Shown here in pieces: positions 49,815-58,247 of a stretch of DNA of 64,000 nt. A model generated the notes under the pieces. That model was not told the DNA's origin and searched no databases. It saw only the letters and a program-made list of their open reading frames with translations. Positions within the stretch are counted from its first letter, which is position 1, and each line of letters begins with the position of its first letter. The position numbers and the translations under genes were made by a program. Origin of the DNA: Streptomyces sp. NBC_01288 (GTDB lineage: Bacteria; Actinomycetota; Actinomycetes; Streptomycetales; Streptomycetaceae); the NCBI RefSeq assembly GCF_035982055.1, contig NZ_CP108427.1:10415001-10479000 (forward strand), read 5' to 3'.

Positions 49815-51848
49815 ATGTCCATGATGGTCCGCTGGTTGTGTGCTGTCCTGCGCGTGCGCGGGAAGGCCGACCTTTTTCTGGTGCTCCTGTTCGCCGCAGG
49901 CTTCGCCGCATTGCCTGTCTTCGCGCTGCTGCCGTCCCTGTGGGGCTTCGCCGTCGTGTCCGCCGTGAGCTACCTCGTGGACGAGGCGCTGCACGTACGG
50001 GCACCCCGGTTCGTCCGCAGGCTCGCCGCGTTGCAGCTCGACCGCACCTTGCGGTTCGCCTTCCGGACGCTGATGCTGCTCGCCCTGGCCGACCGGATGG
50101 AGGCCCCGGATCGGGTGCTGGTCGCCGGACTCGCCGTCTTCGGCGCCCACTTCGCGCTGATGATGCTGTTCTCGGCGGTGCATCACGCGATCAGCCGTCG
50201 GCGGCTGCTGCCGGTGGCCGTGCGCAACCTCGACATGAGCGGGTCCGGCATCCAGAAGCCGCCGCCCGCGTATCTCTACCGGCGTTTCCTGCGCAAGGTG
50301 CTGCACCTGGACCTGCCCGCCCACGCGGGACTGCTGGTGGCGCTCGCCGCCGGGACCTGGTACCCGGCGGTCATCGGCTACACGCTGACGGCCGGGTCGG
50401 CGTTGGCGGCCGTGGTGGCCCTGCTGACGGAGTTCCGCCGGGCCCGCCGGATGCCGGCAAGGGGCGAGGTGATCGCCGAGGTCAATCGGCAACTGGCCGG
50501 CTACCGGCCCGAGGTGGCCCTGTACTTCAGCTTCGCTGCGGTGTCCCGGGACTTCATGTACCAGGTCAACATGTGGATCGAGACGCTGGAGCAGCTCGAC
50601 CGGCGCCCGCTGATCATCCTGCGTGAGCAGGCCTCGTTCCGGTACCTGAGCCGCACACGGATCCCGGTCGTGTGCGTACCCAAGGCCGATGACTTGGCCG
50701 AGCTGGAACTGCCGGACGTCCGGGTCGTCCTGTACCCGGGGAACGCCGGGAAGAACGTGCACATGCTGCGCGTCGCCGAGGCCAAGCACGTCTTCATCGG
50801 CCACGGCGACAGCGACAAGCTCGCCAGCAGCAACCGTGTCAGCAAGGTGTACGACGAGATCTGGGTGGCCGGACGGGCCGGGCGGGACCGTTATCAGCGG
50901 GTGCGGCACGCCATCAGCGACGAGGCGATCGTCGAAGTGGGGCGCCCGCAACTGTCCTCGATACGGCTGCACGCCGACCACAGGCCGGGCCCGCTGCCCG
51001 TCGTGCTGTACGCCCCCACCTGGGAGGGCTGGAGCGACGACGACTGCCACACCTCCCTCATCCCGATGGGCGTGCCCCTGGTCGAGAAGCTCCTCGACCA
51101 GAACGTACGGATCATCTACAAGCCGCACCCGCTCACAGGCCGCCGCTCTCCCGAGGCCGCCGCCGCGGACCGGGCCGTCCGGGAACTGCTCAGCAACGAC
51201 AACGAGCGACGCGAGAGACCGGACGCGCAGGCCGTACTCGCCGCCGGGCCGAGACTGCGGGACATCCGGGCCCGGATCGACGAGCTGGCCGGACGGCACG
51301 GCGGCGACTACACGCAGCAGACCCGCGACGCGCGCGTTCCCGACCACGGCGACACGGTCGAGTGGCACGCCCTGCACGCCGAGTGGCACGGGCTCTTCTG
51401 GGAGAGCCGCGAGCCGGTCCGGCATCAGGTGATCTCCGGCCAGTTGCCCACGCTGTACGCATGCTTCAACCAGGCGGACCTGCTCGTCAGCGATGTCTCC
51501 TCGGTGGTCGCCGACTTCGTCGCCAGCCTCAAACCGTACGTTCTGACCAATGCCCGGAATCTGCCCGACGAGGACTTCCGCGCCGCCTTCACCACAGCCG
51601 GCGGCGCCTATCTCCTCGACCGTGAGTGCATCCGGCTGCCGGAGATCCTTCGCTCGGTCCGCGAGCCGCTCCACGATCCGATGGCGCCGCACCGCGGTGA
51701 GTTCAAGGAGTACGTGCTGGGCGCGGACGTCCCGACCTCGATGGAGCGCTTCAACACGGCCGTCAACGCCCTGGCCGACAGGTCCGCGGCGGAACGGGGC
51801 GAACACCGGGAGGACGGACACCAGGACACCGTCGGGGCTCTGTTGTAG
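49815..51848 (+). CDS. Membrane protein with CDP-glycerol:glycerophosphotransferase-like domain
   Basis: A 677-residue protein. The N-terminal third has several hydrophobic helices (LFLVLLFAAGFAALPVFALL, FGAHFALMMLFSAVHHAI, HAGLLVALAAGTWYPAVIGY). The rest is a GT-B-like transferase resembling TagB/TagF: FIGHGDSDKLASSNRVSKVYDEIWVAG, VVLYAPTWEGWSDDD, IIYKPHPLTG, and FNQADLLVSDVSSVVADFV. Probably adds glycerol-phosphate or a similar group to a cell-wall polymer. ATG 49815 has GGGGGGA 5 nt upstream. No other teichoic-acid genes lie near. Confidence 0.85.
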   Translation: MSMMVRWLCAVLRVRGKADLFLVLLFAAGFAALPVFALLPSLWGFAVVSAVSYLVDEALHVRAPRFVRRLAALQLDRTLRFAFRTLMLLALADRMEAPDRVLVAGLAVFGAHFALMMLFSAVHHAISRRRLLPVAVRNLDMSGSGIQKPPPAYLYRRFLRKVLHLDLPAHAGLLVALAAGTWYPAVIGYTLTAGSALAAVVALLTEFRRARRMPARGEVIAEVNRQLAGYRPEVALYFSFAAVSRDFMYQVNMWIETLEQLDRRPLIILREQASFRYLSRTRIPVVCVPKADDLAELELPDVRVVLYPGNAGKNVHMLRVAEAKHVFIGHGDSDKLASSNRVSKVYDEIWVAGRAGRDRYQRVRHAISDEAIVEVGRPQLSSIRLHADHRPGPLPVVLYAPTWEGWSDDDCHTSLIPMGVPLVEKLLDQNVRIIYKPHPLTGRRSPEAAAADRAVRELLSNDNERRERPDAQAVLAAGPRLRDIRARIDELAGRHGGDYTQQTRDARVPDHGDTVEWHALHAEWHGLFWESREPVRHQVISGQLPTLYACFNQADLLVSDVSSVVADFVASLKPYVLTNARNLPDEDFRAAFTTAGGAYLLDRECIRLPEILRSVREPLHDPMAPHRGEFKEYVLGADVPTSMERFNTAVNALADRSAAERGEHREDGHQDTVGALL

Positions 51849-51899
51849 TCGCACGACGTCCGGTTCGTGACCACGTCCACACACTGAACGTGTCCCCGA

Positions 51900-51935
51900 C
51901 TTGTGCGGGCCGAAGTGAGTCTCGGCCCGCACAAG
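51900..51935. terminator. Strong bidirectional terminator hairpin
   Basis: Perfect 14-bp inverted repeat CTTGTGCGGGCCGA / TCGGCCCGCACAAG with an 8-nt loop, between the convergent transferase and chitinase genes. Confidence 0.87.
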
Positions 51936-51968
51936 CCGCTGCGCGGTGGCGCAGATGGCCTCGCGGGC

Positions 51969-53591
51969 TCAGCCCGCGTAGGTCGCGAACAGTTTGGAGA
52001 ACTGGTACGGGGTCTGCGGGATGTTCGTGCACTTGCTCAGGGCGCCGGTGCAGGCGTTCCCGTCGCGGGTGACGTCCCAGAAGCCCAGCTCGCCCAGGTG
52101 GTTCTGGCGGGCGAACGTGAGCACCTGCTGGGCGTCGGCGGCGGTGAACACCTCGCTGGCGGTGTCGTTCTGGCCGAGCATCGGAGTGAGACCGACCATC
52201 GCCCAGGTCTGGGCGGTGGTGAGGTTCGGCCACACCGAGGCTATCTGGGCGCGGGTCGAGGTCGCGGCCTGGATGGCGTAACTGCCCATCTTCCCGGACG
52301 GGTTGGGTGCGGCGCTGTCGCCGTAGTCCATGGCCATCAGGTTGACGGTGTCGACGTTCAGGTTGTGCGCCTTGGCGGAGCTGAGGATGTAGACGCCGTC
52401 CGCGGTCAGGCCGCTGGGCAGGACCGGGAGTGTGAGCGTGACCTTGAGGTCGCGGCCCTTGGCGCGCTGTGCGGCCTGGACGGCGGCCACGGCCGTCGAG
52501 CGTCGGTCGATCGAGGCGTGGTCGACCGCCGCGGCGCCCTCGATGTCGAAGTCCACGCGGTCCAGGGCGTAGGCGTCCACGACCTTCTGGTACTGCGCCT
52601 GGAGCGCGGTCGTGCTGGTGCAGGCGAGGGCCAGTTCGGTGCCCGACGCGCCGCCGAAGGACGGCCGTACGTCACCGCCCATCGCGCGCAGTGAGTCGAA
52701 GTCCGCCCGATCCCAAGCCGCGCCCGGGTCATAGGAGTTGAACCAGCTTGCCGAGCAACCGGTCGACCCGGCGGTGATGAAGCCGAGCGAGAACTGGCGC
52801 AACCCCGTGTTCGTGGCGATCTGCGTGAGGTTCGGCGTCGGGTAGGCACCGAGGTCGACGAAGGGGGCCGCCACGCCGGGCGTGGTGCCGCTGCCCGCGG
52901 TCGCGGTGAGCGTCGCGGAGTGCGCCGACTCGTTGTTGGAGTCGTCGAGCGCGGTCACCGAGAAACTGTGGCTGCTGCCGGCGAGCAGGCCGCCCACGGT
53001 GAAGGTGGTGCCGGTGCCGGAAGTGGTGGCGATGACGTTGCCGCCCTCGTAGACCCGGTAGCCGACCACACCGACGTTGTCGGTCGAGGCGTTCCAGCCC
53101 AGCGTGACGCTGCCGGGGCCGGTGGCCCGAACGGCGAGGCCGGAGGGGGTCGAGGGCGCGACGGTGTCGGCGGGGACGCCGGCGCAGGGGCCGTTGTTGA
53201 TCAGACAGGCGCTCGGCGCGACGACCGAGCCGCTGTAGCTGAAGTCCATGCCGACGACGGGCGCGGAGTCACCGGGAGCGAGCGGGGCCTCCCAGGTGGG
53301 GGAGGTGATTGTGTACTGCGTCCCGCTGTGGGTGAGCGTGCCGTTCCACGAACTGGTGACGGCCTCGGTGGCGGGCAGGGTGAAGGTGATGGTCCATGAA
53401 GTGACTGTGTGGGTCGACTTGTTGGTGACCGTGTAGCCGCCCTCGAAACCGGCACCCCAGGTGGAGGTGATGCCGAAGGACGCGATCAGACCGGTGTTGT
53501 CGGCCGCGTGGGCGGCCGGGGCGACGGTCATGGCCATGCCGCCGACCATCAGGGCGGCGGTCAGTGCGGCGCGCAGCGACGCATGTCTCAT
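51969..53591 (-). CDS. Secreted chitinase: CBM2, FnIII and GH18 domains
   Basis: A 540-residue exported enzyme. Signal peptide about 1-30 (AALTAALMVGGMAMTVAPAAHA), CBM2-like cellulose/chitin-binding domain about 31-130 (ASFGITSTWGAGFEGGYTV), fibronectin III about 145-230 (TPSGLAVRATGPGSVTLGW), then GH18. The catalytic DxxDxDxE motif is DRVDFDIE near 347, and the barrel ends GELGFWDVTRDG. It resembles streptomycete family 18 chitinases of the subtype with VNLMAMDYGD. ATG 53591 has GGAGGAG upstream. A dre-like site lies 252 bp upstream, consistent with DasR control of chitin use. Confidence 0.94.
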   Translation of the reverse strand: MRHASLRAALTAALMVGGMAMTVAPAAHAADNTGLIASFGITSTWGAGFEGGYTVTNKSTHTVTSWTITFTLPATEAVTSSWNGTLTHSGTQYTITSPTWEAPLAPGDSAPVVGMDFSYSGSVVAPSACLINNGPCAGVPADTVAPSTPSGLAVRATGPGSVTLGWNASTDNVGVVGYRVYEGGNVIATTSGTGTTFTVGGLLAGSSHSFSVTALDDSNNESAHSATLTATAGSGTTPGVAAPFVDLGAYPTPNLTQIATNTGLRQFSLGFITAGSTGCSASWFNSYDPGAAWDRADFDSLRAMGGDVRPSFGGASGTELALACTSTTALQAQYQKVVDAYALDRVDFDIEGAAAVDHASIDRRSTAVAAVQAAQRAKGRDLKVTLTLPVLPSGLTADGVYILSSAKAHNLNVDTVNLMAMDYGDSAAPNPSGKMGSYAIQAATSTRAQIASVWPNLTTAQTWAMVGLTPMLGQNDTASEVFTAADAQQVLTFARQNHLGELGFWDVTRDGNACTGALSKCTNIPQTPYQFSKLFATYAG

Positions 53592-53766
53592 GCGGATGCT
53601 CCTCCGTGGGGCGAGGCCGCGCACGGCGTCGCGCCGGTACGCGGATTGCGGTGCCCTGCACGCCCGTCGCACGGTGGAGAGGTGCGGGTGGGGAGGAGCC
53701 GTGCGACGCGATCAGGGCGGGGTGAAGCAGGGGGAAACCGTCGAACGGCGAGTCGTGAAGTTAATC

Positions 53767-53777
53767 GGAAACTTTCC
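53767..53777. promoter_or_regulatory. Palindrome in the chitinase upstream region
   Basis: GGAAACTTTCC, 11 bp symmetric around its centre base, in an AT-rich stretch about 180 bp before the chitinase start. It may mark the promoter or an operator. Confidence 0.3.
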
Positions 53778-53842
53778 TTACCTCTGCCTGCGTAGCGAAG
53801 CGTGGCTGGCCGCGTCGGGCGGCGTCAAGGGATCCGGGGAAG

Positions 53843-53858
53843 ATTCGTCTAGACCAAT
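53843..53858 (-). promoter_or_regulatory. dre-like (DasR) operator upstream of the chitinase
   Basis: Read on the minus strand, ATTGGTCTAGACGAAT keeps the TGGTCTAGAC core and matches the known dre consensus (ASTGGTCTAGACCAST) at 13 of 16 positions. It lies between the chitinase gene and the nitronate monooxygenase remnant. Confidence 0.5.
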
Positions 53859-54185
53859 TTCGGTTCCGTGGGCGCGAGTTGCCGCCGGAGGCGGTCGCGG
53901 ACGATGTTCTCGGCGTCCGCGACGATCGCCATGATGGTGGGGACACCGTCTCGCAGCTCTCCACGCTGTCGATGAGGCCCTGGGCCTGACCGGCCCACCC
54001 CATGCCCCCTCGACGTCGTCCTCACCTGGCACCCGCTGTCTGCCGCGCTTCCCGGAGCCCAGTGCGGCGACGTCGGAGAAGTCGGCTTCGGGGCGCGCGC
54101 CGAGGCGGACGATGTCCTGCGAGACCGAATTACGTGCGACCCGGGCGGTGTTGCCGAGGCCGCCTCCAACCGGGTCGCCATGGTG
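53859..54185 (-). pseudogene. Nitronate monooxygenase pseudogene (decayed partial copy of the gene at 56028)
   Basis: The DNA from about 53874 to 54170 parallels 56059-56343 of the intact gene almost base for base: the C-terminal stretch [16 protein letters not shown], the [18 protein letters not shown] segment and the GNTARVARN region are all recognisable, but in different frames. The copy is shifted near 53935 and 54015. Just upstream, MATRLEA matches MGTRFEA of the intact gene, but about 25-30 residues between it and GNTARVARN are missing. Clearly a partial duplication that has decayed. Confidence 0.85.
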
Positions 54186-54777
54186 ACCGATCCGGAAGAC
54201 CAGGACGTGGACCTGCCAGATCTGGTCGACAAGGGGAACACCGAGGCGACGCCGGCCCGCGTGACGTCGAGGTCACCCTCAGCGCCCGGTGCGGGACCCG
54301 GTCGGCCACGGCACCGATGCCCGGGACAAGAAGTCCAACTTGGGCTTTGTTCCCCGCCAGTCGGGGTCCCGGACCCGATCCCGGCAGTCGACGGCAGCGG
54401 GTTGGACAAGTTCTTCCAGTCGGCCTACGGCGTGGAGAAGATGACCTCGAACCGGTGGGCGTCGGCGCCCTGTTCGGCCCTGCCGATCTGTTCGTGGCCG
54501 GCGGTGTCGGCGGTCGGAACAGCCTTGGCCCACAAGTTAGTTGATGTCCTGCGCGGCACGCCGACGCCGCGAGCTCCCGGCGCCGGACGGCCACCGCGTG
54601 TCGCCCTTTGCCTAGGTGGTCGTGGGCACGACAGAATCGCCCTCGGGCACGAGGACGGTGATCGTCGGCGCCCACTCGACGCCATCGCGGACCACCGCAG
54701 GCCACCACGACGTCTTCGGCACTTCGACGCCGTACCGGCCGCGCAGAAATCCACCACCCCAGTACCGGAAGGACGAC
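54186..54777. other. Debris region between the pseudogene and the lectin protein
   Basis: About 592 bp with no intact gene. Minus-strand translations at about 54425-54545 (LWAKAVPTADTAGHEQIGRA, EQGADAHRFEVIFSTP then stop) and 54612-54775 (LRGRYGVEVPKTSWWPAV, VRDGVEWAPTITVLVPEGDS, then stop 54612) read like protein C-termini but do not join to anything. I could not name their families. The promoter of the lectin gene must overlap the second piece. Confidence 0.45.
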
Positions 54778-55860
54778 ATGACGGCCTCCTCCGAGGATCC
54801 GACGGCGGAGGCCGCAACGGCCCGGACCGACCAGCCCGACGCCGCGTCGCTGCTCCTGCCACGCCGGTCGAAAGGGCCCTCGGCGATCGCCGAGGCCGCC
54901 GCCGCGCTGGGGCCCGCTGCCGCCTCCGAGTCCGAGGCCGTGCCCGGGCCCGTGCTCCCGCCGCCCATGTCCGCGGTGGCGGCCGAGTTCGCGGCGCTCA
55001 CCGAGAGTGCGCCGGACACCGGGACATCAGGCGGGCGTACCGATGCCCTCGCTGGGGACACGACCGACCATGGCACCGACGTCACGGCCGTTCCGGGCCG
55101 GTCCGTGCCCCGGCCCGCACGGCGCCGCAAGATGCTGATCGTCGCCGCCGCTACCGTCGGCGTTCTGCTGACCGGCTCCCTGTTCCTCATGGACGGCGAC
55201 GACGGCAAGGGACGTTCGGCAGCCGGTGCCGGATCGGACACCGTCCGGGGCAGCGGACGGACCGGGGACGTGACCGACTCGTCCGATTCCGCCTCGCCGT
55301 CGGGTGAATCCTCCGCACTCGAAGCCGACTCCACCCGGCAGCCCAGCAGGAAGCCGACCCCGAAGGCCGGTTTACCGGCATCCGGTGGGGCCACAGCTAC
55401 CGCGAAGGGCGGGGCCAAGAACAGCGGGGCGCCGTCCGGGAGTTCCTCGTCGGTCGCCGGTTCCGGCGAGACCGCCAAGGGCGTACTGATCCGCGGTCAG
55501 GGCTCCGGCCGCTGTATCGACGTCACCGGGGGCAACTCGGCGGACAACACCCGCCTGCAGATCTGGGGCTGCACGAGCGCCGCCCGGCAGACATGGCAGT
55601 TCGCGTCGGACGGAACAGTGCGGGCCCTGGGCAAGTGCATGGACGTCGACGGCGGTTCGCGGACGGACGGCGCGTGGATCAAGCTTGTCGCCTGCAACGG
55701 CACCGGGGCCCAGCGGTTCCGGCTCAGTGCCGCGCACGATCTGGTCAACGTCCAGGCCGACAAGTGCGTGGACGTCACCGATGCGGGGACCGGCAACGGC
55801 GCGGAGCTGCAACTGTGGAGCTGTACCGGCGGCGACAACCAGAAATGGAGCACCGGCTGA
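54778..55860 (+). CDS. Type II membrane protein with C-terminal ricin B-type lectin domain
   Basis: A 360-residue protein without N-terminal signal peptide. A 110-residue Ala/Glu/Pro-rich cytoplasmic part leads to one basic-flanked helix (RRRKMLIVAAATVGVLLTG, about 114-137), then a Ser/Gly/Thr/Lys-rich stalk and a C-terminal beta-trefoil (about 240-360). Its repeats keep the QxW core: CIDVTGGNSADNTRLQIWGC, QTWQF, CMDVDG, CVDVTDAGTG and GDNQKW. Probably a surface-anchored sugar-binding protein. GGAAGGA precedes ATG 54778. The region upstream in the same frame is debris. Confidence 0.85.
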   Translation: MTASSEDPTAEAATARTDQPDAASLLLPRRSKGPSAIAEAAAALGPAAASESEAVPGPVLPPPMSAVAAEFAALTESAPDTGTSGGRTDALAGDTTDHGTDVTAVPGRSVPRPARRRKMLIVAAATVGVLLTGSLFLMDGDDGKGRSAAGAGSDTVRGSGRTGDVTDSSDSASPSGESSALEADSTRQPSRKPTPKAGLPASGGATATAKGGAKNSGAPSGSSSSVAGSGETAKGVLIRGQGSGRCIDVTGGNSADNTRLQIWGCTSAARQTWQFASDGTVRALGKCMDVDGGSRTDGAWIKLVACNGTGAQRFRLSAAHDLVNVQADKCVDVTDAGTGNGAELQLWSCTGGDNQKWSTG

Positions 55861-56027
55861 CGGCACGCCTTCAGGGGCAATGCCGTTGCTCTACCGGGCT
55901 GTTGGCCTGGGTGGGGGGATGGATGGTGACGGTGTCGTCGGGTGTTCTGGTGGGCTGGTTCCGCAGGTGCGCCGGGTTGCCCACCCGCGACGGCGCCGGA
56001 CGGTGTCAGTGCCGTAGGAACAACCGG

Positions 56028-57074
<1,047 letters not shown>

Positions 57075-57092
57075 TCACGAGGAGCGGAGCCG

Positions 57093-58247
57093 TCAGAGGC
57101 GCCGCGAGATGATCAGCCGCATGATGTCCGAGGTGCCCTCCTCGATCTCCTCCAGCTTGGCGTCGCGCATCCACTGCTCGACCGGGAACTCGCGCGAGTA
57201 GCCCCATCCGCCGAGGGTCTGGACGGCGCCCCAGGTCACCGCCATCGCGGTCTCCGAGGCCTGGAGCTTGGCCATGGCGGCGAGCTTGGTGGCATCCGCT
57301 CCGGCGTCCATCCGGCGTGCCGCGTGCAGGGTGAGCAGCCACGCGGACTCGATCCGGGTCGCCATGTCGGCCAGCCGGAACGCGACGGCCTGGTGCTCGA
57401 CGATCGGCTTGCCGAACTGCTTGCGCTCACGGGCGTACGCGAGCGCGTACTCGTAGGCCGCGCGGGCCGCTCCGGTCGCCGCGGCGGCCAGCACGATCCG
57501 CGATATGTCGAAGGTCTTCATCAGACCGCGGAAGCCCTGCCCCTCGTCCCCGAGCCGGTCGGACTCGGGCACGAAGACCTCGTCGAGGAAGATCTCGCGG
57601 CAGACGATGGCGCGCTGGCCCATCTTCCGCATGGGCTCGCCGAACCTCATCCCCTCCGCGCCCTTGCGCAGCAGGAAGGCGGTGACCCCGGAGGAACCCC
57701 GGCTCGGATCGGTCTTGGCGAAGACCACGTACTGGTCGGCCAGGCCCGCGTTGGAGATCCACACCTTCTGCCCGCTGATCGCGTAGCCGCCCTCGACCCG
57801 CACGGCCGTGGTGGCGATGGACGCGGCGTCGGAACCCGACTCCGGCTCGGTCGTCGCCAGCGCGGTGAACAGGGGGTTCGGACCGGCGAGCGGACGCAGC
57901 CACTCCGCCTTCTGCTCCTCGGTGCCGAGCGCGAGCAGCGGGTCGGCGAAGAACCCGTTGGAGCAGACGAAGTTGCCGATGCCCGGGTCGCCCCAGCACA
58001 TCTGCTCCTGGACCAGGCACTGGGTCACGACATCGGTGAACCCGCCCCCGCCGTACTCCTCGGGCAGCATGAAGTCGGTGATGCCGACCTTGGCCGCGGC
58101 CCGGAAGATGTCCAGCGGTGACTCGATGTCACGCTCGTCGACCTCGCGTCCGCGCGGCCGGATCTCGTTCGCGGCGAACTCCCGGCACAGGCCGACGATC
58201 GCCCGCTGCTCATCGCTCAGCGGCCAGGGCTCAGTGGACGTGCTCAC
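57093..58247 (-). CDS. Acyl-CoA dehydrogenase
   Basis: FAD enzyme of 384 residues introducing a 2,3-double bond into acyl-CoAs. TTEPESGSDA (flavin/substrate loop), ISGQKVWISNAG, ARERKQFGKPIVEHQAV, and C-terminal GGWGYSREFPVEQWMRDAKL, EEIEEGTSDIM (catalytic Glu region) are standard. GTG 58247 with AGGAGACA 7 nt upstream is chosen, so its start overlaps the end of the synthetase gene by 17 bp. Confidence 0.93.
   Translation of the reverse strand: MSTSTEPWPLSDEQRAIVGLCREFAANEIRPRGREVDERDIESPLDIFRAAAKVGITDFMLPEEYGGGGFTDVVTQCLVQEQMCWGDPGIGNFVCSNGFFADPLLALGTEEQKAEWLRPLAGPNPLFTALATTEPESGSDAASIATTAVRVEGGYAISGQKVWISNAGLADQYVVFAKTDPSRGSSGVTAFLLRKGAEGMRFGEPMRKMGQRAIVCREIFLDEVFVPESDRLGDEGQGFRGLMKTFDISRIVLAAAATGAARAAYEYALAYARERKQFGKPIVEHQAVAFRLADMATRIESAWLLTLHAARRMDAGADATKLAAMAKLQASETAMAVTWGAVQTLGGWGYSREFPVEQWMRDAKLEEIEEGTSDIMRLIISRRL

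Noticed and set aside
49569-51932. 787-codon minus-strand frame opposite the transferase gene
   Set aside because: Low-complexity antisense frame. The plus-strand product has clear transferase motifs.
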